From NCBI GenBank assembly GCA_947178105.1, contig CAMWXD010000021.1, forward strand, positions 1 to 59,172: a stretch of DNA of 59,172 nucleotides, written 5' to 3'. Source of the stretch: an uncultured Eubacterium sp. (GTDB lineage: Bacteria; Bacillota; Clostridia; Lachnospirales; Lachnospiraceae). This document shows, in pieces, positions 25,482-35,245 of this stretch; the stretch's first letter is position 1; each line of letters starts with the position of its first letter. The position numbers were made by a program, and so were the translations under genes. The notes beneath the pieces were generated by a model. That model saw only the letters and a list, made by a program, of their open reading frames with translations, made no database searches and was not told the DNA's origin.

Positions 25482-26561
25482 TTACTCAAACACCACGCAG
25501 GTCATGGACTGGTTGACAAACTGGTTATTAAAATGCTCTCCATATCCTACGACTCCTGCATGGTTGCCCAGGGCAGCCATCTCCTGCAAGTATTCCTGCA
25601 TATAATGATTATCGCTGAATAATAAATACCGAAACAGGCAGTTAATGGAAAATACGCCTGATATCCTCGGAAATTCTTTTCGGATCGTCTGCACCGTCCT
25701 CTTTACGATTTTTTTATAATCTCCAAGCTCCAGCATAATCAACACATCCGAATCGTTCACCTGGCGGTAACATGCAAGCGCATTGCCGCTGACCTCCTTG
25801 ATCGATATAATGCACATATCATTGCCGTTGATTTTCCCAAATGGGTTTTTAAATGTCTGCGTCAGTATTTCTTTTTCTGATATATGAAGAATATCCTGGT
25901 AAACCTGCTTCGCTGGCTTGCCGTCCAATTCCCCGATCATGTAGTTTGCCTTGTCCGTCTTGGATGCAACAAAACGGTATTTTCCCATTTGATGGTATAT
26001 ATTTTCCTTGTATGCTTTTACCCTGCCGTTTTGGTTTTTCACCAAGGCATAGGCCACAGCATCTTCATAAATCCTGCCATTGACAGAAACTTTTCCCGCG
26101 TCTCCCGTTCCGCCGACCAGGGCAACCCCCTGCCGCTTTAAGACGCTGTAGAGCGTATTCAGCACGCAGGCATCATTGCCGGAACAAAAATCAATGCAGA
26201 TCGTATCTTTCTGCGACGCGCTGATGCTTTTAAGATCCTGCTCCAGGCGGCGGATATATTTGACCGGCATTAGCGATACTTGTTCCAGCACATTCGCCGC
26301 CGCGCTGACCCCGTCATAAAAAGCGACGATACCAACCCCTTTTTCTACTACACGGGTATCGTAGCTCATACCGATGCATCCAATGCTCGGCACCTTTGGA
26401 AACATTCCCTGCAGCGCCTTTACATGCTGCTCAAACTGGCTGCTGTTTGACAACAGCAGGATCATCTGCGGACTGCTCAGTCCGCGTACTGCTTCTTTCA
26501 GATCTCCGCTCTGGCTCATTCCATAAAATTGTTTCACTTCTTTTTCCCCAATCCCAATCAT
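25482..26561 (-). CDS. FIST-domain sensory protein
   Basis: A 359-residue cytosolic protein with a FIST N-terminal domain (about 20-200; [37 protein letters not shown]) and a FIST C-terminal domain (about 210-350; [35 protein letters not shown]). FIST domains are thought to bind small ligands and sit upstream of signalling proteins; NosP-type members bind haem and nitric oxide. It is followed directly by the soluble receptor. The start at 26561 has a weak ribosome site but lies 22 bases behind the predicted transcription start. Confidence 0.88.
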   Translation of the reverse strand: MIGIGEKEVKQFYGMSQSGDLKEAVRGLSSPQMILLLSNSSQFEQHVKALQGMFPKVPSIGCIGMSYDTRVVEKGVGIVAFYDGVSAAANVLEQVSLMPVKYIRRLEQDLKSISASQKDTICIDFCSGNDACVLNTLYSVLKRQGVALVGGTGDAGKVSVNGRIYEDAVAYALVKNQNGRVKAYKENIYHQMGKYRFVASKTDKANYMIGELDGKPAKQVYQDILHISEKEILTQTFKNPFGKINGNDMCIISIKEVSGNALACYRQVNDSDVLIMLELGDYKKIVKRTVQTIRKEFPRISGVFSINCLFRYLLFSDNHYMQEYLQEMAALGNHAGVVGYGEHFNNQFVNQSMTCVVFE

Positions 26562-26589
26562 TCGTTTATCATCTAATATGACTGGGTCT

Positions 26590-26619
26590 ATTATACTTGA
26601 TAATCATACATTCGGTCAA
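26590..26619 (-). promoter_or_regulatory. promoter of the FIST-receptor unit
   Basis: TTGACC (26614-26619), 18 bp, TATAAT (26590-26595), minus strand. The -35 lies 4 bp from the stop codon of ridA. Confidence 0.75.
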
Positions 26620-26622
26620 TCA

Positions 26623-27003
26623 TTATTTTAACGCAATCGCCTCAATCTCGACCAAAGCGTCCTTTGGAAGCGCTGCCACCTGTACTGCGGAACGCGCCGG
26701 ATAGCTTCCTTTCTGGAAAAATTCCTTGTAAACCCCATTCATTTTTGCAAAATCCGCCATATCCTTTAGGTATACGGTCGTTTTTATGACCTGCTCCATT
26801 CCGGCTCCGCCGGATTCTAGGATCGCTTTGACATTGGCAAGTACCTGCCTTGTCTGCGCTTCGACCGTATCTGCCGTAATCTCCCCTGTCGCCGGGTCAA
26901 TCGGGATCTGCCCGGATAAAAACAGCAGGCTCCCGGTATCAATCCCCTGGGAATACGGCCCGATTGCCTGCGGCGCTTTGTCTGTCTTTAATATTGTTTT
27001 CAT
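26623..27003 (-). CDS. ridA: RidA-family enamine/imine deaminase
   Basis: A 126-residue protein of the YjgF/YER057c/UK114 family. It clears reactive 2-aminoacrylate and related imines released by PLP enzymes such as threonine/serine dehydratase; an ilvA gene is present at 41832. Signatures are [29 protein letters not shown] and [13 protein letters not shown] with the key arginine. AAAAGGAGTG precedes the ATG. It follows the transferase gene by 1 bp and ends the trmD operon. Confidence 0.93.
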   Translation of the reverse strand: MKTILKTDKAPQAIGPYSQGIDTGSLLFLSGQIPIDPATGEITADTVEAQTRQVLANVKAILESGGAGMEQVIKTTVYLKDMADFAKMNGVYKEFFQKGSYPARSAVQVAALPKDALVEIEAIALK

Positions 27004-27004
27004 T

Positions 27005-27808
27005 TTACACTCCTTTTCCTAAAAGCGGCTCATATTGCCTGCCCTCAAAATCCATCAACAAAATCTCCGGTGCAAACTGCTCAAAAATACTGCACACCGT
27101 AATACAGTATTCCTCATATCGGTATTCTTTCAAAAACAGGCGGTGATGTAAAAAAACCTCCGCCGCCTGCGTAAATTCCGGCTTTTTCTGTTCCTGCCTG
27201 CGGCTCTTGCCATACCAGGACATCGCTTTTTTCGTATCCAAAACTACCTGGCTGCCCCTCACATCATACAAATCCATCGGCAGCGACATGCCAAGCCCCG
27301 TCAACTTCATAACGCTTTCTTTTTTCGTCCAATAACGGTAAAACAGCTCCGCCTGCGCCTCTTTACTGCCTGCCGCTTCCAGGCTCTCATACTCCGCCTC
27401 GGTAAAAAAACGCCTTGCAATATGCGGCTCATATTGCCTGGCACGCTCAATATCGCAGCCAAGGCATACATCCGCTGGCAACGCTCCAAGGTGCCGGAAA
27501 TCCTGCGGCACGCCGTCCGTGCTTTCCCATACGCTTAAAATCACAGCATCCTTTGTATGCGACAGATTAAACGGAATGCCCGCACAAACTGGCTTTCCAT
27601 AACCATTGGTATGGATGTTTGCCTCCGGCGCCAGCCGCTCAAGCACATATTTTTCTAACAAGGCGGCTCCAAAGCTCTGTTTTCTGGCACCTGGATGCTT
27701 GATGCGGCGTATTTTTTCGATGCGGCATTTGGAAATCCCGTGCATTGCAAACCCAGCCTCAAACGGGTCCGCCAGCACACTGCTGTCCAGTAAATACGTC
27801 TGAATCAT
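27005..27808 (-). CDS. Sfp-type 4'-phosphopantetheinyl transferase
   Basis: A 267-residue enzyme that moves phosphopantetheine from coenzyme A to a carrier protein. The Mg-binding motif is GCDIE (D119, E121) and the second motif is WTKKESVMK (W160, K162, E164, K168). The size fits the Sfp/long class rather than AcpS. The ATG at 27808 overlaps the trmD stop codon as ATGA, giving translational coupling. No polyketide or peptide synthetase lies in the window, so its carrier protein is unknown. Confidence 0.88.
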   Translation of the reverse strand: MIQTYLLDSSVLADPFEAGFAMHGISKCRIEKIRRIKHPGARKQSFGAALLEKYVLERLAPEANIHTNGYGKPVCAGIPFNLSHTKDAVILSVWESTDGVPQDFRHLGALPADVCLGCDIERARQYEPHIARRFFTEAEYESLEAAGSKEAQAELFYRYWTKKESVMKLTGLGMSLPMDLYDVRGSQVVLDTKKAMSWYGKSRRQEQKKPEFTQAAEVFLHHRLFLKEYRYEEYCITVCSIFEQFAPEILLMDFEGRQYEPLLGKGV

Positions 27809-28578
27809 AAATAAGTTTCCCGCTCCTTGTCTGTCAGCTCCGCCTGCGCGAGCAAATCCGGTCGGCGCTCCTTTGTACGCAGGATGGACTGCTCCCTGCG
27901 CCATTGCTCTACCTTCGCATGGTTGCCTGACAATAAAACAGGCGGTACTTTTTTGCCATTCCATTCCTCCGGGCGGCTGTACTGAGGATATTCCAACAGC
28001 CCGCCTTCGAGCGACTCGGTACTGCCGGACTGCTCATTTGCCAGTACTCCCGGCACCATCCTGGCGACCGCGTCCGCCATAACCATCGCCGGCAGCTCTC
28101 CGCCTGTTAAGACATAATCGCCGATCGACACATAGTCTGTAACGATTTCCTCCAGGACACGTTCATCAACGCCTTCGTAATGCCCGCACAAAAATACCAG
28201 CTCCTCTTCCAAAGCCAGCTCCTTTGCCATACCCTGTGTAAATACCGGCGCCTGCGGCGTCAGGTATATCGTGCGCGGGCGGCTCCATCCAAGGCCGCCT
28301 TCCCGGCTGTTCGCCATGCTGCTGTTTTGGATTTTCCTGTCTTTGATCTGCGCACAGACAGAGCGCCATGCATCATAAACAGGCTGTGCCTGCATCAACA
28401 TGCCCGCGCCGCCTCCATATGGATAATCGTCTACTTTTTTGTGCTTATCGGTTGTATAATCCCGGATATTGACAGCATGGATCTTAAGGTAGCCTTTTTG
28501 CACTGCACGCCCGATTATACTTGTAGAAAGCGCCTGCTCGATCATTTCCGGGAATAATGTCAGTATATAAAAATGCAT
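27805..28578 (-). CDS. trmD: tRNA (guanine-N1)-methyltransferase TrmD
   Basis: A 257-residue SPOUT methylase that makes m1G37 in tRNAs with G36. The opening [15 protein letters not shown] and the trefoil-knot region [27 protein letters not shown] (about residues 142-168) are diagnostic. It starts immediately after the rimM stop codon (TAG-ATG). It is part of the ylxM-ffh-rpsP-khpA-rimM-trmD operon. Confidence 0.96.
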   Translation of the reverse strand: MHFYILTLFPEMIEQALSTSIIGRAVQKGYLKIHAVNIRDYTTDKHKKVDDYPYGGGAGMLMQAQPVYDAWRSVCAQIKDRKIQNSSMANSREGGLGWSRPRTIYLTPQAPVFTQGMAKELALEEELVFLCGHYEGVDERVLEEIVTDYVSIGDYVLTGGELPAMVMADAVARMVPGVLANEQSGSTESLEGGLLEYPQYSRPEEWNGKKVPPVLLSGNHAKVEQWRREQSILRTKERRPDLLAQAELTDKERETYL

Positions 28579-29109
28579 CTAGCCCGCACCGCCTTCACTG
28601 GCTTCCAAAAGCCCCGGCAGCAAATGCACGGTCATCGTACGGTGTTCCAGGTCAACCTTTTTGATACAATCTTTGATCGCAGGAACCAGCAGGTCTTTTT
28701 TCTTCCCGCGCCCGACCACATACACATCATTTGCGCCTGTCTGTAAAATATCCTTTAACGTCCCAAGCGTTTCGCCTTCTTCTGTCTGCACGCACAGCCC
28801 AGCCAAGTCTGCATAATAATACTCGTCCTCTCTGAGCGCAAGCGCCTGTTCTCTCTTTACATACAGCCTGGCGCCTTTATACTTTTCCACTTCATTAATA
28901 TTGCCGTACTCTGCAAATTTGACAATCACCATCTGCTTAAAAAAACGCACATGTTCAATTTTCAGCGTCTCACGCCCTTTTCCCGTATCCACAATGACTT
29001 CTTTAAGCTTTTTATATCGTCCCGGCTCGTCCGTCGTCGGAAATACCTTGACCTCGCCGCGCAGCCCATGCGTGCTTGTGACCGCGCCGACCTGAAATAA
29101 CTCTTCCAT
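28579..29109 (-). CDS. rimM: 16S rRNA processing protein RimM
   Basis: A 176-residue maturation factor that binds ribosomal protein S19 in the 30S head. The N-terminal half has VGAVTSTHGLRGEVKVFP and the PRC-barrel half has EYYYADLAGLCVQTEEGE and VPAIKDCIKKVD. The gene abuts trmD. An intrinsic terminator stands between khpA and rimM at 29132-29170. Confidence 0.95.
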   Translation of the reverse strand: MEELFQVGAVTSTHGLRGEVKVFPTTDEPGRYKKLKEVIVDTGKGRETLKIEHVRFFKQMVIVKFAEYGNINEVEKYKGARLYVKREQALALREDEYYYADLAGLCVQTEEGETLGTLKDILQTGANDVYVVGRGKKKDLLVPAIKDCIKKVDLEHRTMTVHLLPGLLEASEGGAG

Positions 29110-29131
29110 ATCCTGTAAACCTTTCCCGGTG

Positions 29132-29170
29132 AAAAAAGCATTGTAAAACTGCTTTGACGTCTTACAATGC
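29132..29170 (-). terminator. intrinsic terminator between khpA and rimM
   Basis: GCATTGTAA/TTACAATGC (29162-29170 with 29038+ arm at 29138-29146; stem 9 bp) then TTTTTT on the minus strand, only about 20 bases before the rimM start. There is no room for a promoter after it, so rimM-trmD depend on readthrough. Confidence 0.7.
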
Positions 29171-29177
29171 TCCTTGA

Positions 29178-29408
29178 CTACTGCATGATCTCTACAATCA
29201 CTTTCCTGTCTTCTTTTGAGGCTGCTGCTTTCACAACGGAACGGATTGCCTTTGCAATACGGCCTTGTTTGCCGATCACCTTGCCCATATCCATTTGCGC
29301 TACGCGCAGCTCGATCACGATGGATTTCTCATTTTCGGTCTCCGTCACTACAACTTCGTCAGGATGGTCGACCAGTGATTTTGCAATCACTTCTACTAAT
29401 TCTTTCAT
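29178..29408 (-). CDS. khpA: KH-domain RNA-binding protein KhpA
   Basis: A 76-residue single KH domain (YlqC family). The GxxG loop is IGKQGRIAKAIRSVV. With KhpB it forms an RNA-binding complex involved in cell division and RNA regulation in Gram-positive bacteria. GAGGTGG precedes the ATG; it lies 12 bp after rpsP. Confidence 0.92.
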   Translation of the reverse strand: MKELVEVIAKSLVDHPDEVVVTETENEKSIVIELRVAQMDMGKVIGKQGRIAKAIRSVVKAAASKEDRKVIVEIMQ

Positions 29409-29420
29409 CTATCCACCTCA

Positions 29421-29666
29421 CTACTTCTCAATGCCAGCCAGCTTCAAAATCTTAGCTACTGTTTCTGTCGGCTGCGCGCCGTTTGCCAGCCACTTTTTCG
29501 CTGCCTCTGCATCTACATGGAACTCACTCGGGTTCTTCATCGGATCATAAGTTCCGATCTCATCAATGCTCTTGCCGTTTCTGGATGTCCTTGCATCTGC
29601 CACAACGATTCTATAGAAAGGATTTTTCTTCTTTCCAAGCCTTTTCAACCTGATCTTAACTGCCAC
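29421..29666 (-). CDS. rpsP: 30S ribosomal protein S16
   Basis: An 81-residue protein beginning [20 protein letters not shown], the classic S16 opening. I choose the GTG at 29666, with AGGAGG eight bases upstream, instead of the longer reading to 29708 that would place the ribosome site inside the gene. Confidence 0.96.
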   Translation of the reverse strand: MAVKIRLKRLGKKKNPFYRIVVADARTSRNGKSIDEIGTYDPMKNPSEFHVDAEAAKKWLANGAQPTETVAKILKLAGIEK

Positions 29667-29716
29667 CTTATTCACCTCCTCAAAATACTGCAACGCAGTA
29701 TCTGTCAATATCTATG

Positions 29717-31072
29717 CTAAAACGGAAGCCTAAACCTTCCCATTTTGCCGCGTTTTCCTTTGCCGCCCATCATACCGGACATCTGCTTCATCATCTTGCG
29801 CGTCTGCTCAAACTGCTTGACAAGGCGGTTGACCTCAGCCAAATCTACCCCGGCGCCCTGCGCCACACGGCGTTTCCTGCTCGGATTTAATATACCTGGG
29901 TCGCTGCGCTCCTGCGGCGTCATCGAATAAATAATCGCTTCGATCCGCGCCATTTTCTTTTCATCCATCGCATTTTCAATCTCTTCCAACTGGGAACCGC
30001 CGATTCCCGGCATCATCGAAAGCACGCTGGATAAGCCGCCCATCTTTTTCATCTGGTTCATGGATTCTAAGTAGTCGTCAAAGCCAAACTCCGCTTTTTT
30101 GAACTTCTGCTCCATTTCTTTTGCTTTTTCCTGGTCAATCTGCGCCTCCGCTTTTTCGATCAGGGTCAGGATATCTCCCATGCCCAAAATCCTGGATGCC
30201 ATACGGTCTGGATAAAACTGCTCCAAATCGGACAATTTTTCGCCCATGCCGACATATAAAATCGGCTTTCCGGTCACAGCCCTGATCGATAATGCCGCGC
30301 CGCCCCTTGTATCGCCGTCCAGCTTCGTCAGTATCACGCCGTCAATCCCGATCTTTTCCTCAAAATTGCTCGCTACATTGACCGCATCCTGTCCAGTCAT
30401 CGCATCGACCACAAGGATCGTCTGCGCCACATCCACCTCACGTTTGATCTGCGCAAGCTCTTCCATCATCGCCTCATCAACATGCAGGCGCCCTGCAGTA
30501 TCCAAAATCAGCACCTGGAACCCGTTTTTTACCGCATATTCCACAGCAGCCTTTGCGATGTTTACCGGGCTTAGCTTATCACCCATCGAAAACACTTCCA
30601 CGCCCTGCTTTTCCCCGTTGATCTGGAGCTGCTCAATCGCCGCGGGACGGTAAATGTCACAGGCAGCCAGAAGCGGCTTTTTGCCCTTCTGTTTTAGCTT
30701 TCCGGCAATCTTTGCCGTCGTCGTCGTCTTGCCGGCGCCCTGCAAGCCTGCCATCATAATGACGGTCAGCTCGGACCCCTGCCTTAGCGCAAGCTCCGTC
30801 GTCTCAGAACCCATCATCCTGACCATTTCGTCATTGACGATCTTAATTACCATCTGTCCCGGATTTAAGCCGTTCATCACATCCGAACCGATTGCCTGTG
30901 CCTGGACTTCCTTTATAAAGTTTTTGACGACTTTAAAATTTACATCCGCCTCCAACAGCGCCAGCTTGACTTCCTTTAACGCCGCCTTGACGTCATCCTC
31001 CGTCAGCCGCCCCTTGCTGCGCAGGTTACGGAACACATTCTGAAGTTTTTCTGATAAGCTGTCAAATGCCAT
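29717..31072 (-). CDS. ffh: signal recognition particle protein Ffh
   Basis: A 451-residue SRP54 GTPase that takes nascent membrane proteins to FtsY. The N domain is residues 1-90; the G domain has G1 GLQGAGKTTT, DTAGRLHVD and TKLDGDTRGG; the C-terminal M domain is methionine-rich with the RNA-binding SDPGILNPSRKRRVAQGAG and ends in a glycine/methionine/lysine tail. AAGGAG precedes the ATG at 31072. Confidence 0.97.
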   Translation of the reverse strand: MAFDSLSEKLQNVFRNLRSKGRLTEDDVKAALKEVKLALLEADVNFKVVKNFIKEVQAQAIGSDVMNGLNPGQMVIKIVNDEMVRMMGSETTELALRQGSELTVIMMAGLQGAGKTTTTAKIAGKLKQKGKKPLLAACDIYRPAAIEQLQINGEKQGVEVFSMGDKLSPVNIAKAAVEYAVKNGFQVLILDTAGRLHVDEAMMEELAQIKREVDVAQTILVVDAMTGQDAVNVASNFEEKIGIDGVILTKLDGDTRGGAALSIRAVTGKPILYVGMGEKLSDLEQFYPDRMASRILGMGDILTLIEKAEAQIDQEKAKEMEQKFKKAEFGFDDYLESMNQMKKMGGLSSVLSMMPGIGGSQLEEIENAMDEKKMARIEAIIYSMTPQERSDPGILNPSRKRRVAQGAGVDLAEVNRLVKQFEQTRKMMKQMSGMMGGKGKRGKMGRFRLPF

Positions 31073-31146
31073 TTTACTGACTCCTTCTATCATTTTCTGC
31101 CGTATCTGCTGTCACTGTCATTTCATGCCGCATCCGCTGCCTGGGG

Positions 31147-31503
31147 CTACAGCTCTTCCAGGATCTCGTTCGATATCTGTTCAATCTGGTCTAAAGCAGC
31201 CGCATCGTGGCTGTCCCGCAGCACACCGGCAAGCGCATGGATCTTTGCCACCCGCTCCTTCGTATCCAAAAACTTCTGGACAAGATGCAGCCTCTTCTCA
31301 TACCCTTCCAGCGCTTTTGTACAGCGCCTGATTAGATCATGCACACCCTGCCTGCTGATGCCCTCTTCCCTGGCGATCTCCCCCAGGGACAGATCATGAA
31401 AGACAAAGTCCTCATAAATCCTGCGCTGACGGTCTTTTAACAGCTCGCCGTAAAAATCATACAAATATGCCTGCTCTATTTTCTGCTCCATGTCCTGATC
31501 CAT
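31147..31503 (-). CDS. ylxM: YlxM-family helix-turn-helix protein
   Basis: About 118 residues, with a sigma-factor-like helix-turn-helix ([29 protein letters not shown], residues about 34-62). YlxM is always found beside ffh and is thought to act in the SRP pathway. Starts at a GTG (31512) or ATG (31503) are both possible; AGGAAC lies just upstream. It is the first gene of the operon, behind the promoter at 31593-31621. Confidence 0.9.
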   Translation of the reverse strand: MDQDMEQKIEQAYLYDFYGELLKDRQRRIYEDFVFHDLSLGEIAREEGISRQGVHDLIRRCTKALEGYEKRLHLVQKFLDTKERVAKIHALAGVLRDSHDAAALDQIEQISNEILEEL

Positions 31504-31592
31504 GAATACCACCGTTCCTGAAACCTTATTTTGGCACTGTTATGGCGAGAACGAAATTTATTTCTGTATCCAAATCTGTTTAAGCCTTGAGT

Positions 31593-31621
31593 AGCATAAC
31601 ATAAGACGCGCGGGGTGTCAA
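31593..31621 (-). promoter_or_regulatory. promoter of the ylxM-ffh-trmD operon
   Basis: A perfect TTGACA (31616-31621), 17 bp, TATGCT (31593-31598), minus strand. The -35 overlaps the stop codon of the gene at 31618. Confidence 0.8.
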
Positions 31622-32628
31622 GCTTTTTTATTTACAGAACGTATGTTTTTTATAGCGCCCGCCGCAAATTCTTCATAATACTGCTCCGCCTTTTCTTTTG
31701 TCATCTCAAAATACTTCTGCAACTTTAAAATGCTTCTCTCACGCGGAATATTCTCCTCGATGTGATCTAAGATCAGTGCCTGTATCCCTTCTTCTCTGCC
31801 TTCTTTCAATATGCTCTGCCCTAATCCACTCATTTTCGATACCTCCTGCCATAGTTCTTCATTTTCTGAAAAATCAATATATTCTGATATTATCTTTATA
31901 AAATCCTCTTTATGCGGATACATGACAGCGTTTAAAAAGCGCATAAATGCATACCCATCGTCCCCTTCCTTCCCATTATAATCCTTCTGTCCAAGCCGAA
32001 TAATTACAAGAGTCATTAGGTCGTAATCTTCCCTCATTGGCATACACTGCCCTATATTATGCGTATTTCGAAACTCATAAAATGATATACTATAGCGCTC
32101 CTTTTTCGGTACGTCATCCCTACAAATCCATATACTGTAGCATTTTTCCAGCCCTCTGTAATCCGTCGTATCTGCCGCCAGCGTCAACTGGGAGCTAATC
32201 CTTCTCGCAAGATAATAAATCCCTCTTTTTTCTACTGGATATCCTGGACGGTACGACTTTTGCGGTTCCAGATCCACATGCAGATTTACAGCTACAAACT
32301 CATTAGAAAGCCTTGGATTTTTTGCTTTGAATAAAATATCAAAATACGATACCTTCTCATTCAACTGCACAAACTCTGCCTGTTCGCCATAAAGCTGTGT
32401 ATTCGTCCTCCCATTGGATACTTCTTTTTGGCCTATAGAACTGCCCTCTATAAAATCCATAACCTCTTTACGGCTATATCCTTGGTACTCTTCTACGATC
32501 TCCTGCAAAATCACTGCCAGTACTTCTTTGGAACAAAATACTGCTTTGCACTCCGCATCCAGCCCTTCCATATCCGCTGTTAGCTGCATAGCACTTAAGG
32601 CTTCCATGCTTCCGCTTACTTTATCCAT
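31618..32628 (-). CDS. Rpn-like PD-(D/E)XK nuclease-family protein
   Basis: A 336-residue protein of the group often named PD-(D/E)XK nuclease family transposase in Lachnospiraceae. The core carries FDILFKAKNP and VNLHVDLEPQ, which fit the D-(D/E)-x-Q pattern of Rpn-type nucleases; GREEGIQALILDHI near the end is typical of these proteins. It stands alone, with AAGGAG before the ATG and no inverted repeats, so mobility is not shown. Related proteins occur as many scattered paralogues. Confidence 0.75.
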   Translation of the reverse strand: MDKVSGSMEALSAMQLTADMEGLDAECKAVFCSKEVLAVILQEIVEEYQGYSRKEVMDFIEGSSIGQKEVSNGRTNTQLYGEQAEFVQLNEKVSYFDILFKAKNPRLSNEFVAVNLHVDLEPQKSYRPGYPVEKRGIYYLARRISSQLTLAADTTDYRGLEKCYSIWICRDDVPKKERYSISFYEFRNTHNIGQCMPMREDYDLMTLVIIRLGQKDYNGKEGDDGYAFMRFLNAVMYPHKEDFIKIISEYIDFSENEELWQEVSKMSGLGQSILKEGREEGIQALILDHIEENIPRERSILKLQKYFEMTKEKAEQYYEEFAAGAIKNIRSVNKKA

Positions 32629-32709
32629 ATGTGTGCTCCTTTACTGCCGTCTAACCGGTTTGTTTTAACTATTATAACACCTTTTCCGATCTATGACATC
32701 CAAATTTTG

Positions 32710-32752
32710 AAAAAGAAGCAGCCTTCTTTGAAATAAAGCAGAAGCGCCTGCT
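32710..32752 (-). terminator. putative terminator of the glycosidase operon
   Basis: AGCAG/CTGCT (32748-32752 with 32717-32721) and CTTCT/AGAAG form an interrupted stem followed by TTCTTTTTC on the minus strand, directly after the GH2 stop codon. Confidence 0.5.
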
Positions 32753-32756
32753 GATT

Positions 32757-35210
32757 TTAAGCAAACGCAACTACAATCTCTGCCTGCATCCCGTTTTCTG
32801 CTTCCACGACTACCTTCGCGCTGTTTTCCTTTCCGTTTTTCTTTAAAATAATAAGCGCCCGGCCGCCAAACGTCTTTGTAACGCCTTCGCTAAAAGTATA
32901 GGAAGGCTTCGGATCGCCGCTGCCGAATCCAACGGCATCCGCGCCGCCTTCCACATGCAGCGTAAGCTTCTGGTCGCAGTCCGTTGCCGCAACGCCGTCC
33001 TCATCCTGGATACATACCTGCACATAATAAAGCTGCTGCGCACTGCCGGTTTCGATCCTGCCTTCGCAGGACAATGCAAGGCTGCGCTGTGCTTTCGCCG
33101 TAACAAGCTGCGTCCTGCCAATCTCCCGCCCGTTTTCATATGCGACCGCGGCCAGTGTGCCTGGCTCGTAAGTCGTCTCAAACAGCGTGCGGAATCCGGC
33201 TTTTTTTCCGGACGGCTTTCTGCCGAGCGACACACCGTTTTTCAAAAGCTCTGTCTCACTGCCAGGGGCATAGACTTCCACAATGACAGGCTGCCCTTCG
33301 CATCCGCTGTACGTCCAGCTTGCGGCAGCATCGCTGATCACCCACGGCGTCTTAATCAGATGCTGCCCGTACCGGGACGGGTTTTGCACCGCGATGTACG
33401 GCTCTGTGCGCAGCCCAAATACAATCTGGCGGAAATAAGAGGCTGGCCTGCGAAAGCCTGTAATGTCAAGATCCCCGGTATAAGCAAGCTGCGCCGGATA
33501 TGCCGCTCCAAAGCCGCCTTCGCCCCATGCATATGCCGGGATGCCAACGCCGGCTTCGCCGATATAATCCCATCCCGTCCATGTAAAGTCTCCGATCACA
33601 TGCGCAAGGCGTTCCACCAGCTCCCAGTTTCTTGCGATTTCTGGCGGATATGTCTCGCTGCCTACGATCACGCGGCCTGGATATGCCTCGCCATCCGGCT
33701 CATAGCGCGCCGTCATATAGTTATACCCTGCGATATCGGTAGCGGCACATGCCATTTCCAGGCGTTCCCCTACAGCACGGTGCTGTACGATCTCATCCAT
33801 ATGCCCGTCCATCAGTGTCATAAAATCGTTCACATTCCCTTCGATGCTGCCGGCCTCGCTTAACTGTGCCACAACATCCTTTACAATCGTATCCACCTGG
33901 TCGCCGGCTGCAAAAACGCCGTTGATGGATGCAAGCGTATATCGTGTCGGATCCAGCGCTTTTATTTTTTCTGCGATCTGGTGGCAGATTTTTGCGCCGT
34001 GGTTCGTACCGATCTCTGGGATCTCATTTCCGATGGAATACAAAATCACAGACGGACGGTTATAATCCTTGCGCACCATAGCTTCTACATCCTTCTCCCA
34101 CCATTCCTGAAAATACAGCCCATAGTCATAGTTTGATTTCAGGCGGTTCCACATATCGAACGTTTCATCCATCACATACATCCCAAGCGCGTCACATGCC
34201 TTTAACAATGCCGGGGCAGCCGGATGGTGCGACATACGCAGCGCATTAAATCCTGCATCCTTTAACAGCTTCACCTGGCGGAAATGCGCATCCTCATACA
34301 CTGCGCTGCCCAACAGCCCGTTATCCGCATGTATGCAGGCGCCGCGCAGCTTGACTGTCGTCCCGTTTACCTGAAAGCCCCGCTTTGCGTCAAGCGCAAG
34401 CGTACGGATGCCAAACGTATCCCTGCTTTCATCCAGCAATGCCCCATCCTCACTGTAAATACGGCTGACAACCGTATATAAATCCGGCGTCTTATCGCTC
34501 CAGAGCTTTGGATTGGCAACCGTGATACGCTGGGAAACACACCGTTTTTCAGATTCCAGCAGCACAAGCCTGCTTTTTTGAGCTGCCAGGACATGCCCCT
34601 TTTGTCCCTGCACCGATGTCTCCAGCACAAGCCCGGCACGGCAGGACTGGCGGTTTTTCAGCTCTGTCTTTACCATCAGCACCGCAAGCTTTTCATCTGC
34701 GTGTTCTGTATGTACCTGCACCCCTTCCGGCACCAGATAGGTAAGCGCGGACTCCAGCAAATACACATCCCGGTAAATGCCCGCGCCTGAATACCAGCGG
34801 CTGTTTGTCATAGCGCCGGCACGCACCTGGACACGGATCTCGTTTTCCTGCCCGTATTTTAGAAAATCATTCAGCTCCACATAAAACGTCGTATAGCCAA
34901 ACGGGTTCTTTGCCGCCATTTCCCCATTGACGTATACAAAGGCATTCATGTAAACGCCTTCAAACTTAAGCATCACTGTCCGCGTGCGGTACTCGTCCGG
35001 CGCATAGAGCATTTTTACATAAGTATAGACTTGCGCATCCCGAAACCCTGTATTTCCTCCATTGACGCTGTCCGGCTTTGCCGGCTGGGAAATCATCGCA
35101 TCATGCGGCAGCTCTATCTGTACGGCATCCTGCGGTATATTCCATACGAGTGCAAAAGAATCCTGATCTTCCCAAAATTTCCATGAATCATTCCATTTTT
35201 CAACCTGCAT
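32757..35210 (-). CDS. glycoside hydrolase family 2 (beta-galactosidase-like)
   Basis: An 817-residue intracellular enzyme without a signal peptide. The sugar-binding and immunoglobulin-like domains (to about 270) precede a TIM barrel with acid/base E396 in YSIGNEIPE and nucleophile E519 in VGSETYP; C-terminal DUF4982/Ig-like domains follow (SRYGQHLIKTPWVISD, VEVYAPGSETELLKNG). Such proteins are beta-galactosidases or related exo-glycosidases. It is the last gene of the five-gene operon starting at 38618. Confidence 0.9.
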   Translation of the reverse strand: MQVEKWNDSWKFWEDQDSFALVWNIPQDAVQIELPHDAMISQPAKPDSVNGGNTGFRDAQVYTYVKMLYAPDEYRTRTVMLKFEGVYMNAFVYVNGEMAAKNPFGYTTFYVELNDFLKYGQENEIRVQVRAGAMTNSRWYSGAGIYRDVYLLESALTYLVPEGVQVHTEHADEKLAVLMVKTELKNRQSCRAGLVLETSVQGQKGHVLAAQKSRLVLLESEKRCVSQRITVANPKLWSDKTPDLYTVVSRIYSEDGALLDESRDTFGIRTLALDAKRGFQVNGTTVKLRGACIHADNGLLGSAVYEDAHFRQVKLLKDAGFNALRMSHHPAAPALLKACDALGMYVMDETFDMWNRLKSNYDYGLYFQEWWEKDVEAMVRKDYNRPSVILYSIGNEIPEIGTNHGAKICHQIAEKIKALDPTRYTLASINGVFAAGDQVDTIVKDVVAQLSEAGSIEGNVNDFMTLMDGHMDEIVQHRAVGERLEMACAATDIAGYNYMTARYEPDGEAYPGRVIVGSETYPPEIARNWELVERLAHVIGDFTWTGWDYIGEAGVGIPAYAWGEGGFGAAYPAQLAYTGDLDITGFRRPASYFRQIVFGLRTEPYIAVQNPSRYGQHLIKTPWVISDAAASWTYSGCEGQPVIVEVYAPGSETELLKNGVSLGRKPSGKKAGFRTLFETTYEPGTLAAVAYENGREIGRTQLVTAKAQRSLALSCEGRIETGSAQQLYYVQVCIQDEDGVAATDCDQKLTLHVEGGADAVGFGSGDPKPSYTFSEGVTKTFGGRALIILKKNGKENSAKVVVEAENGMQAEIVVAFA

Positions 35211-35245
35211 ATAACCCTCCTGTAATCAGTTCGTCTTCTTATTTT

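Noticed and set aside
31618..32628. Treating the PD-(D/E)XK protein as an active transposon.
   Set aside because: No terminal repeats or target duplication are visible around it; the transposase name is only a family label.
32955..33863. A plus-strand open frame of 302 codons.
   Set aside because: Antisense to the GH2 gene, without motifs or a ribosome site.
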